The notes: generated by a model not told the origin, from the sequence alone. A stretch of 64,000 nucleotides of DNA from Bacillus sp. Marseille-Q3570 (GCF_946151055.1 NZ_CAMGYZ010000001.1:1-64000), one strand, 5' to 3'; positions 25,203 through 34,067 are shown, counted from the first letter of the stretch. Numbers and translations: made by a program.

Positions 25203-25952
25203 ATGCTTTTAGAAAAGATGCCTTTGGTTAAACTGACTGACATGGCCGGAGAGGAATTTTCGACTGATCGATTACGGGGTAAAAAAGCGCTCATTTTCAT
25301 GTGGGCTTCCTGGTGAAGGTGCAGGGAACATCTGCCTGGATGGCAGAACTTCTATGAAAAGTATCAAGATGAAAACTTCGAGATATTATCGGTCGCTGTC
25401 GATTTGCAAGGACCGGAAGTCGTCAAGCCTTATATCTCAGGAACGACTTTTCAAACAGTAGTCGATACGGAAAATGCTCTTTCGAATCTATTCGATTTCA
25501 AGATTGTGCCTAATGGGATCTATGTAGATGAAGAGGGGACAATACGGCTTATTAAACAGGGGTTCAAGGTCGGTGAAGAGGAGCACGTCCAAGCAATTGA
25601 AAAACTGATCAATAAGGAAGTTGAAACAGTCGAATTGGAGGACACTTATTACGAACCGAAGACCGATGAACAACACTTGCAACTCGAACTCGCAAAAACG
25701 AAATTCAAGCTAGGAATGGAATATGTGAGTCAGTATAAAAAGGAAGAAGCTTTGAAAGAATTAGATGAAGCGATCCGATTGGATCCCGATAACTTTCTTA
25801 TACGTAAACAACGCTGGTATATCCGTTATCCTGAGAAGTTCAAAGATCCGATTGATGTTGAATGGCAGCAAGCTCAGTTAAAAAAAGAACGGGAAGAAGA
25901 AGCGAATTGTGGTCCGGACGGTTGTGTAATTCCAGGGACAGATCAGAAATAG
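25203..25952 (+). CDS. Thioredoxin-like (TlpA/ResA-type) protein with in-frame TGA; candidate selenoprotein
   Basis: From ATG 25203 (AAAGGAG 7 bases upstream) the frame is open to 25952 except for one TGA at 25314-25316, codon 38. Read through it, the 249-residue protein has a redoxin domain (FMWASW-TGA-RCREHLPGWQNFYEKYQDENFEILSVAVDL, then VDTENALSNLF, IVPNGIYVDEEGTI) and a C-terminal TPR-like part (KLGMEYVSQYKKEEALKELDEAIRLDPDN) ending CGPDGC. The TGA falls exactly where redoxins have the attacking Cys after WASW. A 6-bp hairpin begins 14 bases after the TGA. Selenocysteine insertion explains this best; a recent nonsense mutation is the alternative. A shorter product from TTG 25404 would lack the active site. 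Confidence 0.7.
25331..25347 (+). promoter_or_regulatory. Putative bacterial SECIS hairpin
   Basis: TCTGCC (25331-25336) pairs perfectly with GGCAGA (25342-25347) around the loop TGGAT. The loop starts 20 bases after the TGA and has G as its second base. Bacterial SECIS elements are expected within the coding region at this distance, with a short stem and G in the first loop positions, so the geometry fits. Confidence 0.6.
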
Positions 25953-25957
25953 ATGGG

Positions 25958-25985
25958 GAGCTCTCAATTGGGGGCTCTTTTTTCG
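25958..25985 (+). terminator. Intrinsic terminator after the redoxin gene
   Basis: GAGCTCTC and GGGGGCTC pair (with two wobbles) around AATT, followed by TTTTTT. This supports the whole frame 25203-25952 as one transcription unit. Confidence 0.75.
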
Positions 25986-26023
25986 TCTCGTATCTCAGCT
26001 AGCGAACTACTCCACATGCCAAT

Positions 26024-26190
26024 ACCATAAACAAAACTTGGCAAAGTCAAACCTTAGCGCAGGCTGAGCCTTAGTACTACGAAATAGCAATAGGTTTTCC
26101 TTCATGTGGTGTATTGCTTACGATGCTACAGTTTGTGCCTTCATATTGAAGATAGTATGTATACTTTCTTTAAATTCAAAAAGGACCTTC
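26024..26190 (+). repeat. Degenerate R1-like repeat
   Basis: AAACAAAACTTGGCAAAGTCAAACC, GGCTGAGCCTTAGT and the later TTGAAGATAGTATGTATACTTTCTTTAAATTC match the R1 core, but extra DNA separates the parts. It is a decayed or rearranged copy in the gap before the YjcZ gene. Confidence 0.5.
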
Positions 26191-26238
26191 TGCTACAAAG
26201 GTCCCCCCAAAATCTATCATTCTTCAAACCATTGAATC

Positions 26239-26415
26239 CTAGTAGCCATATCCTCCGTCGCAGCATCCACCATAACCGCCGCCATATCCACCATGGCCGC
26301 CATGACCACCGTAGCCACCGCCTAATGCTGTAGCCCCGATGATTACCAACAAGATGAATAACACTACAATCAACGCAAACGTTCTTCCGTGGCCAAAGCC
26401 TCTACCGTCACTCAT
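26239..26415 (-). CDS. YjcZ-family sporulation-associated small protein
   Basis: The 58-residue product is [10 protein letters not shown], one membrane helix ([19 protein letters not shown]) and a glycine/tyrosine-rich tail with [18 protein letters not shown] and CCDGGYGY. This is the pattern of the short YjcZ family proteins of spore formers. ATG 26415 follows GGAGGATG. The gene is too short for usual ORF lists. Upstream at about 26468-26497 there is a direct repeat AAATTGGAC. Confidence 0.85.
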   Translation of the reverse strand: MSDGRGFGHGRTFALIVVLFILLVIIGATALGGGYGGHGGHGGYGGGYGGCCDGGYGY

Positions 26416-26579
26416 TTTCTCATCCTCCTAAAGTTAATCGACACAATAGCAATATATGTGGACGGAAAATGAAGTGTACAAAATTGGACGAAATTGGACA
26501 AAAATAGGCATCAGGATACTTGTCTCTTAAACTTATGCCTAATTTGGTTGGGGAAACAGCCTATTTTGGTGATTTGACC

Positions 26580-28340
26580 TCATTCTTCTTCAAAAAGCTT
26601 TTCACCTTTATGAAGTCTCATTGCAATTCGGGCTGTGTGTGGCATTTCTCTAGCTGTCGGTGCATGCCCTGCAAGATACCTTGTAATTGCGAGAATCATA
26701 GTTTCTTGTGCTCTGTTTGCTAGTGGTGAACTCTCTTTTGCCCAATAATCGTGTTCAACGATTCCTGCTTCATACATCTGGAAGGAATGGAATTCAGCAT
26801 CTTCCCTTAACAATGCATGACCGAGTGTATTGAACAGGGGAGCTTTTTCTCCACCTTGAGACAAATAGGTCATCACCCAGCGTGCACTTTCTGTTACCTG
26901 TTGCTGTTTGTCCATGAGCTCCAACAATTCGGAAGGATTACGTGGTTCTGAAATTCCTTCCGCAGGTTTCGGTTTTCTAGCTGCTGGCATGTTCAAGAAA
27001 CGGTCTAGATAGACACTCATCGCACCATGGAAAACAGCTCGAGTCAAATCGGCCGTTGTAGAACGACGTAAACTTTGGTGGACGGCGTGTGCATGTGTGA
27101 ACGTATGCAGTACCGTGATCCAATCACTGAAATCATTCTGGGTGTGAAAACGAGCAATTCTTTCCGCAGCCGCCAATGCCACTAATTGTGAAAGGCGTAC
27201 GGGAGAAACACCAGTTTCCAATGCCCTCAACATCGTTTCAACAGTAATATTCGGTTCATCGGATAATAACTGTTCCAGCATCGCTTCTTCGTCAAAAGTT
27301 CCGTCATCCGTCAGGGCAGCTCCTAGGATACGCGGCAGTTTTTCAAATGCTTCGTTCAAAAGGGTCACAAGGTTTACAGGGGATTGCCAACTGTGGGATT
27401 CTTCACTCCGGGAAACATCGGATACTCCTGGCAGCAAGGATGTCAATACATAGGAACGATATTCTTCCCCGATATGATCCAGCACCTCGAAGGCTTTATT
27501 ATGGAAGTCAAGGGTATGGCCGGTATTGATATAGAAGTGATCCGTTATCGCGACCATCATCATATCCGCAAGTTCTTCATCCGAACAACCCGATTCGATA
27601 GCCGTCAAAAGGACACGTTCAGCACCTTGTGAATCACGGACTTCCACACAATGACGGTACCATTTCTTCAATGTGTCAACAGACTGATTTTCCATCTCCT
27701 CTGTTACCGGGAGGGATCCAAGTAAAAAGCGAGTGCCCATCCCTGAACTTTCCCTTGCAACATGGACAAGACCTTGATACAACGCAAGAATTTGGCCGGT
27801 TTTATCTAGCTTCGGTAAAATATTCGTCATTCCAGTCAAGATCGTGAGACCTGAACGCCATCCACTTTGCCGATGCTTCGTACCGAATTCCACACCTACT
27901 TTTGCGATTTCTCCAGGAGAGACACCTGCCTCCATCAGACCGACTACTGCTTTCCCGATGACGAGGCTGATGCTCTGTTCGAGACCATCACGAAGCCTTC
28001 GTTGTAATTTCTCGACGGTCACTTTCTGATGGGGGACTGGTTCGACCCAGACCTCGCCATCCTTCACTTCTACAGGATAGGTCGGTACGTCATCTGCCCA
28101 CGGGTCTAGTGTTCCACCGCTTTTTACATCAAACCTCGCATGATGCCAGTGACAGGTCAGAATACCATCACAGAGACTCCCCATGTGAAGAGGGAATCCC
28201 ATGTGGGGACAACGATTATCAACCGCATGCAGTTCTCCTTCATGGAGAAACACCGCTATTCCATGGTTGCCTTCTTTGACGATTTTTGCACCATCTTTCT
28301 TTAATGACTCGAGTGGACCAACAAAAATTGAATCAGACAT
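26580..28340 (-). CDS. Rieske 2Fe-2S protein with long helical C-terminal domain
   Basis: The 586-residue product has an N-terminal Rieske domain (about 1-110) with both ligand pairs: CPH at 44-46 and CHWH at 63-66, in RCPHMGFPLHMGSLCDGILTCHWHHARFD. From about residue 120 to the end it is helical and soluble, with several His-rich stretches (DHFYINTGHTLDFHNKAFE, HTFTHAHAVHQSL). I do not recognise that domain, and the whole differs from ring-hydroxylating oxygenases, which carry a different catalytic domain. ATG 28340 follows AAGGAG by 9 bases. It may be a redox enzyme of unknown substrate. Confidence 0.75.
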   Translation of the reverse strand: MSDSIFVGPLESLKKDGAKIVKEGNHGIAVFLHEGELHAVDNRCPHMGFPLHMGSLCDGILTCHWHHARFDVKSGGTLDPWADDVPTYPVEVKDGEVWVEPVPHQKVTVEKLQRRLRDGLEQSISLVIGKAVVGLMEAGVSPGEIAKVGVEFGTKHRQSGWRSGLTILTGMTNILPKLDKTGQILALYQGLVHVARESSGMGTRFLLGSLPVTEEMENQSVDTLKKWYRHCVEVRDSQGAERVLLTAIESGCSDEELADMMMVAITDHFYINTGHTLDFHNKAFEVLDHIGEEYRSYVLTSLLPGVSDVSRSEESHSWQSPVNLVTLLNEAFEKLPRILGAALTDDGTFDEEAMLEQLLSDEPNITVETMLRALETGVSPVRLSQLVALAAAERIARFHTQNDFSDWITVLHTFTHAHAVHQSLRRSTTADLTRAVFHGAMSVYLDRFLNMPAARKPKPAEGISEPRNPSELLELMDKQQQVTESARWVMTYLSQGGEKAPLFNTLGHALLREDAEFHSFQMYEAGIVEHDYWAKESSPLANRAQETMILAITRYLAGHAPTAREMPHTARIAMRLHKGEKLFEEE

Positions 28341-28467
28341 GAACACACACTCCTTATAAAGATTACAAATCTTCATCTACTACCATATATTACTGATAAA
28401 TGATCGTAATCCTTCATAAGTTGAAAGTTTTCTCAGTCAAAAGGATGAGATTGGGAGGATATCCATT

Positions 28468-28935
28468 TCAAGAGATATAACGCTCAATCCATCTGTACAA
28501 TCCCCATAACACGAGAGTGAATACCATATATCCGAAAAATGAATAGGCATGTGACCAGCTAAGGCTATGTGCTAACAAACCTAGATGTTCACTGATGATC
28601 TCTGCGAGCATTGCGATAAAAGAGATGATCAGGATGAAAAATAGCCGAAGTGATTTTTTTGATATTATCGTCAGTGCGTATATTGCTGCCATTGTGAAAA
28701 CCGGTATGCCGATTAATGTGAAACGGATATCAATCGTAAAGATATGAGGGAAGGGCCGTTGCAAGAAAGTATAGAATCCCAGTCCGGAAAAGAACAACTC
28801 CATGTAGGTGCAGATAAGCACGGAAGCCAGCACAGCAACAACATAGGGGATTCGCTTTTTACCCTTTTCGGAGGAAGATCGCTTTCTTGGCAAATGTCGT
28901 AAAAGCGAGTTTTTCAAGTGATTTACAGTAGGCAT
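28468..28935 (-). CDS. CBO0543-like membrane protein
   Basis: The product of about 155 residues has four helices (YVVAVLASVLICTYMELFF, FTLIGIPVFTMAAIYAL, LFFILIISFIAMLAEII and YSFFGYMVFTLVLWGLYRWIERY) and resembles the CBO0543 family of Firmicute membrane proteins. Its start is unclear. ATG 28935 after GGTGAG is used here and gives a 77-base overlap with the YppC gene; a shorter start inside the overlap is possible. It would be co-transcribed with YppC. Confidence 0.6.
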   Translation of the reverse strand: MPTVNHLKNSLLRHLPRKRSSSEKGKKRIPYVVAVLASVLICTYMELFFSGLGFYTFLQRPFPHIFTIDIRFTLIGIPVFTMAAIYALTIISKKSLRLFFILIISFIAMLAEIISEHLGLLAHSLSWSHAYSFFGYMVFTLVLWGLYRWIERYIS

Positions 28936-30016
28936 GCTGAATCTCACCATCCACACTTTTCGGATTTTCAATCAGGTAATCGACCACATCAACATTGTTG
29001 AACCAATCTGCTTGTACAGGCGCATTGTGCACAATGTCTTTCCATGCAAATTGAAGCTCAGGACTATACAAATGAGCAGCACCAGATTTAAGTTTGCAAT
29101 TTTTCACTTGAGGATTATACAACCGGCCTGGGATGGTTTCTTTTACACGTTTAAAAAGTCCGGGCCAATAATCAGTTCTCGACCCAGTATGGGGATTTCT
29201 TTGAGCCCATTGGAACGAACGCTCATATCTTTTCTGATTGGAATATAATAACGCGTACATCCGTTTACCAAGCTCGATTCTCTCGGGAAGAGAAGTAAAG
29301 TGGTGCAGGGTTTGGCCAGTCAGTTTTGTTTCTCCAGTTTGATCATATGGGAACAGGATATGATTCAGGCTTAACACATCCTGTAAACTGAATTCGATCG
29401 TCTTTAGAATCTGGTTTTGTTGATCATTGATCATCAATTGTTTTTCGAGATAGCTTTGCTCGTTGATGATCAGCGAAACTGTCAACAAGCGTCGGTTTCC
29501 TGTCCGCCAAAAGAAATTCCAAACCGAATCCATGAATGTAGAAACTGAAAAGCATGGCAATAAGTGAAATAACGGCTCCTTCAGCTCCAGGCTTGTTTCG
29601 TATAAAAGCAATTGGGGAAACACATCCTGAAAAATCAACCAGTTACCTCGTTCGAGGAATATGAAAAACTTTTCTTGCTCATCCTCGGTAAGTAGTTTTG
29701 AAAGGAATTCTCCTTTCAGATCCGTCATATTCCATCCGCCATTCCGCGACACTAAATGACCAAGGAAAGCCCAGTGGATGTCTGAATGTTTTTTATAAAA
29801 ATCAAGATATGCTTTTGTTCTTGTGATGTTGTTTATATTCAATTCATGGGTCATCCGGGTGATTTCTTCTATCAGTAATCTTTCAGTTGCATTCAATGAA
29901 AGGTCTGCATTAGAACCCATAGTCAACTTTTTCTGAAGCTCATTTTTAAGTTGAAGTAGTTCTCCAGAAATTTTTTCTGATTTTGTATTTCCCTTTGTAA
30001 TTTTGAAGATCCTCAT
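28859..30016 (-). CDS. YppC-like protein (DUF2515)
   Basis: The 385-residue product matches DUF2515 (B. subtilis YppC). Family features are the N-terminal NNITRTKAYLDFYKKHSDIHWAFLGHLVSRNGGWNMTDLKG, LLTEDEQEKFFIFLERGNWLIFQDVFPQLLLYE, HILFPYDQT and the C-terminal SAHLYSPE-like AAHLYSPELQFAWKDIVHN. It is soluble and its function is unknown. ATG 30016 follows GAGAGGAG. It is divergent from the terpene cyclase. Confidence 0.82.
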   Translation of the reverse strand: MRIFKITKGNTKSEKISGELLQLKNELQKKLTMGSNADLSLNATERLLIEEITRMTHELNINNITRTKAYLDFYKKHSDIHWAFLGHLVSRNGGWNMTDLKGEFLSKLLTEDEQEKFFIFLERGNWLIFQDVFPQLLLYETSLELKEPLFHLLPCFSVSTFMDSVWNFFWRTGNRRLLTVSLIINEQSYLEKQLMINDQQNQILKTIEFSLQDVLSLNHILFPYDQTGETKLTGQTLHHFTSLPERIELGKRMYALLYSNQKRYERSFQWAQRNPHTGSRTDYWPGLFKRVKETIPGRLYNPQVKNCKLKSGAAHLYSPELQFAWKDIVHNAPVQADWFNNVDVVDYLIENPKSVDGEIQHAYCKSLEKLAFTTFAKKAIFLRKG

Positions 30017-30076
30017 CCGCTCCTCTCATACGAATTGGAACTGAAACGATCGAATATGTATTGGTAAGGGAGGTAG

Positions 30077-31963
30077 ATGACCTTGAAAGATGGAATCGAA
30101 CGTGAAATCAATCGGATCATTTCGATTTTGATAAAGGACCAGACGAAAGACGGTTCGTGGGATTACGCTTTTGAAACGGGTATTGCAACTGATGCTTATA
30201 TGATCATTTTATTACGTACGTTTGAAATAAATGATGAAATGTTGATACAGGCTCTTGTTCAACGGATTGCGGGAAATCAAGAAGACAACGGTTCCTGGAA
30301 GTTATTCCACGATGCAGAAGGAGGAGACTTATCATCTACAATCCAGGCTTATTACGCGTTATTATATTCAGGCTATGTCAGTAAACAGGATTCACGGATG
30401 CGTGCCGCTCAAAAATTCATCCTTGAGAACGGCGGGATTGAAAGAGCGGAAACGTTTACGAAGACCTTGTTAGCAATGACAAGTCAATACCCTTGGGAAT
30501 CACTTCTTCCTTTACCAATTGAAATCATCCTGTTCCCACTTAGTGCTCCGCTCAGTTTCTATGATTTTTCAGTGTTTGGAAGAGCGAATATTGCACCGCT
30601 CCTTATCCTTTCTCATTTCAAGTACAAAAAAACCACATCCCGTACCCCTGATCTAAGTGAATTATTCGTCCAACACACAAACTCTGACTTTGAAAACCGG
30701 AATGAGGATTGGCGTAATCTATTAACCTCTATGAAAAATCAATTACAAAAAATGACCGAAAAGCCTGCTGATTTAAAAAGGAAGGCTGTGAAAGCAGCCG
30801 AGCAATACATGCTGAAACGCATCGAACCTGATGGAACATTATTAAGTTATTTCAGTTCGACTTTCTTGATGATATTTGCCTTGAAAGCGCTGGGATACAC
30901 GATGAATAATCCAATGATGGTGAAGGCAATCAATGGATTAAGGAACATGGCCGTCCAAATTGGGGATGATCTTCATATGCAATATACAACCGCAAATGTT
31001 TGGAATACGGCACTAATATCACATGTCCTCCAGGATGCAGGTGTATCTCAGTCTCATAATGTGATTAGTCTGGCCAATCATTATCTGTTATCACGCCAGC
31101 ACACACAATTCGGGGATTGGGTGCTTAGAAATGCAAACACAATGCCAGGGGGATGGGGATTTTCAAATATCAATACAATCAATCCTGATGTCGATGATTC
31201 TACCGCCAGCCTTCGATCCATTTGTGAGTTGACAGATGTTCAGCCGATTAATCAACAAGCCTGGTCAAGAGGGATAAAATGGATCTTGTCGATGCAGAAT
31301 GATGATGGGGGTTGGCCTGCTTTTGAACGCGGCGTTGATAAAAAATGGCTTGCTCTTGCTCCGATCCAAGGTGCTGAATATCTTTTATTGGATCCATCTA
31401 CATCAGATTTGACAGGAAGGACGTTGGAGTTCTTTGGGAACTACTCCTCAATGAACAATGAACATCCTGCCATAAAAAAGGGGATGAAATGGCTAAAAAA
31501 CAACCAACGAAAGAATGGATCGTGGTATGGTCGCTGGGGGATATGTTATATCTACGGGACGTGGGCAGCGTTGACGGGAATGGCTGCTTTCGGAAAAACA
31601 ACCACCGATCCATCTATAAAAAAAGCTGTCGATTGGCTGCGATCAATCCAGAATCCGGACGGGGGATGGGGGGAGTCGTGTAAAAGCGATATCGAACGGA
31701 AATATGTTCCTCTCAGAGAAAGTACCTTGACGCACACCGCCTGGGCAGTTGATGCCTTGATCGCTGTTGCCGATAGTTGTACACCAGAGATTGAGAAAGG
31801 CATCGCTCATCTGATCGATCAAGGGAAGAAAGAAGACTGGACGACTAATTACCCCAAGGGACAGGGGATGGCTGGTGGTTTCTATATCCATTACCACAGC
31901 TATAGATACATCTGGCCATTACTCGCACTGAGCAATTATCGTAGAACGTTTCTGGAGCAATGA
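30077..31963 (+). CDS. sqhC: Squalene-hopene cyclase family (sporulenol / tetraprenyl-curcumene cyclase)
   Basis: The 628-residue protein has the class II cyclase motif NPDVDDSTASLRS (DxDD), several QW repeats (QEDNGSW, QNDDGGWPAF, QRKNGSWYGRWG, QNPDGGWGES) and a near-normal length for B. subtilis SqhC. Family members of Bacillus cyclise linear or monocyclic C35 terpenoids into sporulenes, lipids that protect spores from oxidants, rather than squalene to hopanoids. The DxDD Thr/Ala position is Ser-Thr here, as fits the TeaC-like group. ATG 30077 is only 4 bases from GGGAGG, so TTG 30083 may be the real start. It is a single gene ending in a hairpin. Confidence 0.88.
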   Translation: MTLKDGIEREINRIISILIKDQTKDGSWDYAFETGIATDAYMIILLRTFEINDEMLIQALVQRIAGNQEDNGSWKLFHDAEGGDLSSTIQAYYALLYSGYVSKQDSRMRAAQKFILENGGIERAETFTKTLLAMTSQYPWESLLPLPIEIILFPLSAPLSFYDFSVFGRANIAPLLILSHFKYKKTTSRTPDLSELFVQHTNSDFENRNEDWRNLLTSMKNQLQKMTEKPADLKRKAVKAAEQYMLKRIEPDGTLLSYFSSTFLMIFALKALGYTMNNPMMVKAINGLRNMAVQIGDDLHMQYTTANVWNTALISHVLQDAGVSQSHNVISLANHYLLSRQHTQFGDWVLRNANTMPGGWGFSNINTINPDVDDSTASLRSICELTDVQPINQQAWSRGIKWILSMQNDDGGWPAFERGVDKKWLALAPIQGAEYLLLDPSTSDLTGRTLEFFGNYSSMNNEHPAIKKGMKWLKNNQRKNGSWYGRWGICYIYGTWAALTGMAAFGKTTTDPSIKKAVDWLRSIQNPDGGWGESCKSDIERKYVPLRESTLTHTAWAVDALIAVADSCTPEIEKGIAHLIDQGKKEDWTTNYPKGQGMAGGFYIHYHSYRYIWPLLALSNYRRTFLEQ

Positions 31964-31997
31964 TCAGTCCAGGGTGAGACAGATATGATCGAATAGT

Positions 31998-32023
31998 GTG
32001 AACCCGTTGAGGTGCGGGTTCAC
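31998..32023 (+). terminator. Stem-loop after the cyclase gene
   Basis: GTGAACCCG pairs with CGGGTTCAC around a TTGAGGTG loop. A good T-run is missing, so it may be a weak terminator or processing site. Confidence 0.5.
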
Positions 32024-32051
32024 TTCGTCAATAAATCTACCTGAGGGGAAT

Positions 32052-32143
32052 TTGCTCAAGATGATGGTGAAATTCCTCAAGATTGCATCAGATTTGCTCA
32101 AGATTATACAAAAATTGCTCAAGTTCCCCACAAATTGCTCGAT
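32052..32143. repeat. Period-21 tandem repeat
   Basis: TTGCTCAAG or close variants recur at 32052, 32073, 32094, 32115 and 32135, 21 bases apart. It lies between the cyclase and the convergent 32150 gene, like the period-20 array at 9591. Confidence 0.75.
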
Positions 32144-32149
32144 CACCGC

Positions 32150-32755
32150 CTAGGAAATCGTTTGCAAAAGGACTCCGCAAGGGTCTTCTGATTGTTCGAG
32201 TCCAATATTGTTTATATGGATTTCTTTAATTTCTGTCCTGTGGCCGATTATCGTTTCAATCGGTTCGATTTTTTTATTGAAGAGACGCTTCAAATCGTTT
32301 TCGAGACCAGATTGTGTACAAACAATTTTCATATTATCAATCGTAGAAGAAGCGTCATGAAAATCAATGACGTCACGATGGGTCTGCAGCTCTATGGAAA
32401 ATCCATAAGGTGTAGAGATGAATGTCCGTCTTTCCCCGGGTTTCACTTTCCAGTTCATGTTATCAGCTCGCTGACATAGTTGATCATGCTCATCTTTTGT
32501 AACTATGAACCCGATATGCTCAAAATTAATCCGTTTCCCATATCCGAAGGTGACATTCACATTTCCTTTTTTCATTTCGATGATCCTGAATAGAATATCC
32601 TTTTCCCTGAAATCTTCCCAGGTCAAAGGTGGATTGAATGATTGGAATTCACCACCCAATTTTCCGATTCGTTGATGAACCCGAAACCCTAGGTTCAGAT
32701 AATGATTTTCCATTTGTTCCAAATATGGCGTCCAATAATGATAGTGAAATAACAT
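32150..32755 (-). CDS. Glyoxalase/VOC-like protein
   Basis: The 201-residue soluble product shows two repeated beta-alpha modules: one with HYWTPYLEQMENHYLNLGFRV and FEHIGFIV, the other with DNMKIVCTQSGLENDLKRLF and IKEIHINNIG. This is the layout of the vicinal oxygen chelate fold. Strict metal ligands are not obvious, so it may not be an enzyme. I give this as a fold guess. The ATG at 32755 follows GGAGGGT. Confidence 0.6.
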   Translation of the reverse strand: MLFHYHYWTPYLEQMENHYLNLGFRVHQRIGKLGGEFQSFNPPLTWEDFREKDILFRIIEMKKGNVNVTFGYGKRINFEHIGFIVTKDEHDQLCQRADNMNWKVKPGERRTFISTPYGFSIELQTHRDVIDFHDASSTIDNMKIVCTQSGLENDLKRLFNKKIEPIETIIGHRTEIKEIHINNIGLEQSEDPCGVLLQTIS

Positions 32756-32950
32756 AGTACCCTCCTAAACTTGATATTGTATTTATTGTATCGAAATTTT
32801 GTCTATCTACCTTCCTTAATAAGCTGTAACTATTCTCATACTAAAGTCTGAAAAACCAACTGTCACAATTCTAATACATTTCCATTACACTCGATGTAGT
32901 AGATAGTGTTATGATAGATTCGAATATACACAATGGAGTGAACGGTAGAA

Positions 32951-33445
32951 ATGAAAAAAATAAGTAGTTTATTCTTGGTATTTATCCTTAGTGTCTCGCT
33001 TGTTGGCGCATGTTCCAATGATGAACATAAGGAATCTCACGAGTCTCATGAAGAAGTGCATCAACCAGCAAATGGTGATCTGCGGGAAGCAACAGAGTCA
33101 GCAGAAATCATTCCACAGTTTCTGAACGACAAATCCGAGGATATGCAGAATATCTATAGGGCAGTAGCAATGCATCAAGACCTGCTTGAAAAAATCCCTT
33201 GCTATTGCGGTTGTGGCGAGTCAGCAAACCATAAGAACAACTATGATTGCTTCATACATGAAAATAAAACGGATGGCTCTCTGGTATGGGATGATCATGC
33301 AACAAGATGCAAAGCTTGCCTGGATATCGCGGTGAAGTCGATGCTTGAATATAAAGATGGAAAATCTGTAAAAGAAATCCGCAACATGATTGATGAACAA
33401 TATAAGGACGGGTACGCTGAACCGACCCCAACACCAGAAGTTTAA
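32951..33445 (+). CDS. PCYCGC-motif lipoprotein
   Basis: The 164-residue product has a lipoprotein signal (lipobox LVGAC), a His/Glu-rich stretch (HKESHESHEEVHQPANGD) and a domain with PCYCGCGESANHKNNYDCFI and ATRCKACLDIA. The PCYCGC family is found in Bacillaceae; its Cys cluster suggests metal or redox binding outside the membrane. It is followed by a terminator. It has no fixed partner genes here. Confidence 0.85.
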   Translation: MKKISSLFLVFILSVSLVGACSNDEHKESHESHEEVHQPANGDLREATESAEIIPQFLNDKSEDMQNIYRAVAMHQDLLEKIPCYCGCGESANHKNNYDCFIHENKTDGSLVWDDHATRCKACLDIAVKSMLEYKDGKSVKEIRNMIDEQYKDGYAEPTPTPEV

Positions 33446-33452
33446 AGAAGCA

Positions 33453-33494
33453 GACCCTGATATCGATGAACACCGATGTCAGGGTCGTTTTTGT
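33453..33494 (+). terminator. Intrinsic terminator
   Basis: GACCCTGATATCG (33453-33465) pairs with CGATGTCAGGGTC (33474-33486), followed by GTTTTTG. Confidence 0.85.
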
Positions 33495-33523
33495 TGTGGC
33501 TCTGTTAAAGAATGATTGTTCAC

Positions 33524-33671
33524 TAAAATTAGAGGAAAACTGTTCCGTTATCTGTGACAAAAAGGGGTCTTCCAGAAAATTAGAGGACATCTGTTCTGCT
33601 ATATGAGGTTTCCGAGGTGTTTTTTAATGGTTTTTACACAAATAACGTCTCTGGTGTCCTCTAATTTCCTG
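33524..33671. repeat. Short direct and inverted repeats upstream of the B12 operon
   Basis: AAAATTAGAGGA(A/C)A(A/T)CTGTTC occurs at 33525 and again at 33576, with an inverted partner TGTCCTCTAATTTCC at about 33655-33669. They are transcribed only if an upstream promoter reads through; no gene is present. Confidence 0.55.
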
Positions 33672-33737
33672 ACTCTAGGGATTTTCTTGGAACAGTCTTA
33701 CCATCAATGCTTGATAAGTTTTTAATTCAAAATGTTT

Positions 33738-33767
33738 TTGGTAGGGCTGATCATTATAGTGTATAAT
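33738..33767 (+). promoter_or_regulatory. Probable promoter of the cobalamin operon
   Basis: TATAAT at 33762-33767 is preceded at 18 bases by TTGGTA (33738-33743). The riboswitch aptamer starts about 30 bases downstream. Confidence 0.5.
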
Positions 33768-33801
33768 CAAACATAGCGGAAAATTTCATAGTTTTACAGA
33801 G

Positions 33802-33957
33802 TTGGTGTCTTTTTATCAAAGACTTAATAGGGAAGTTGGTTAGAATCCAACGCGGTCCCGCCACTGTAATTGGGAGTCAGCTGCATAAAGCCACTGTAGG
33901 AAGTAACGGGAAGGCGCAGCGGACGATGACCATGAGCCAGGAGACCTGCCAACACTG
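33802..33957 (+). ncRNA. Cobalamin riboswitch aptamer
   Basis: Conserved blocks appear in order: GGGAAGTTGGTTAGAATCC, GGTCCCGCCACTG, AGCC(A)CTG, GGGAAGGCG, GATGACCATGAGCCAGGAGACCTGCC (B12 box). GGTGTC at the 5' end can pair with AACAC at the 3' end. Adenosylcobalamin binding should turn off the downstream genes. Confidence 0.93.
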
Positions 33958-34036
33958 AAACCACTGAAAAACCTACGCGGATAGGGGGGTGTGTTACGAA
34001 ATTCGATCATTCAATCAACTAAATCGAATCTGACAA

Positions 34037-34067
34037 CATCTTCATATCACTTATGAAGATGTTTTTT
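34037..34067 (+). terminator. Riboswitch expression-platform terminator
   Basis: CATCTTCATA (34037-34046) pairs perfectly with TATGAAGATG (34052-34061) and TTTTTT follows, between the aptamer and the btuF start. This indicates control by transcription termination. Confidence 0.85.

Noticed and set aside
25404-25952. Short gene starting at TTG 25404
   Set aside because: It lacks a ribosome binding site and the redox centre; the strong site before 25203 and the same frame show that the gene starts upstream of the TGA.
26106-26333. Plus-strand frame of 75 codons
   Set aside because: It is antisense to the YjcZ gene; its His/Arg-rich sequence is the mirror of the Gly-rich codons.
28859-28971. 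Frameshift between YppC and the next gene
   Set aside because: Both frames are complete with family-like ends, so the overlap is a normal gene overlap and not a broken gene.
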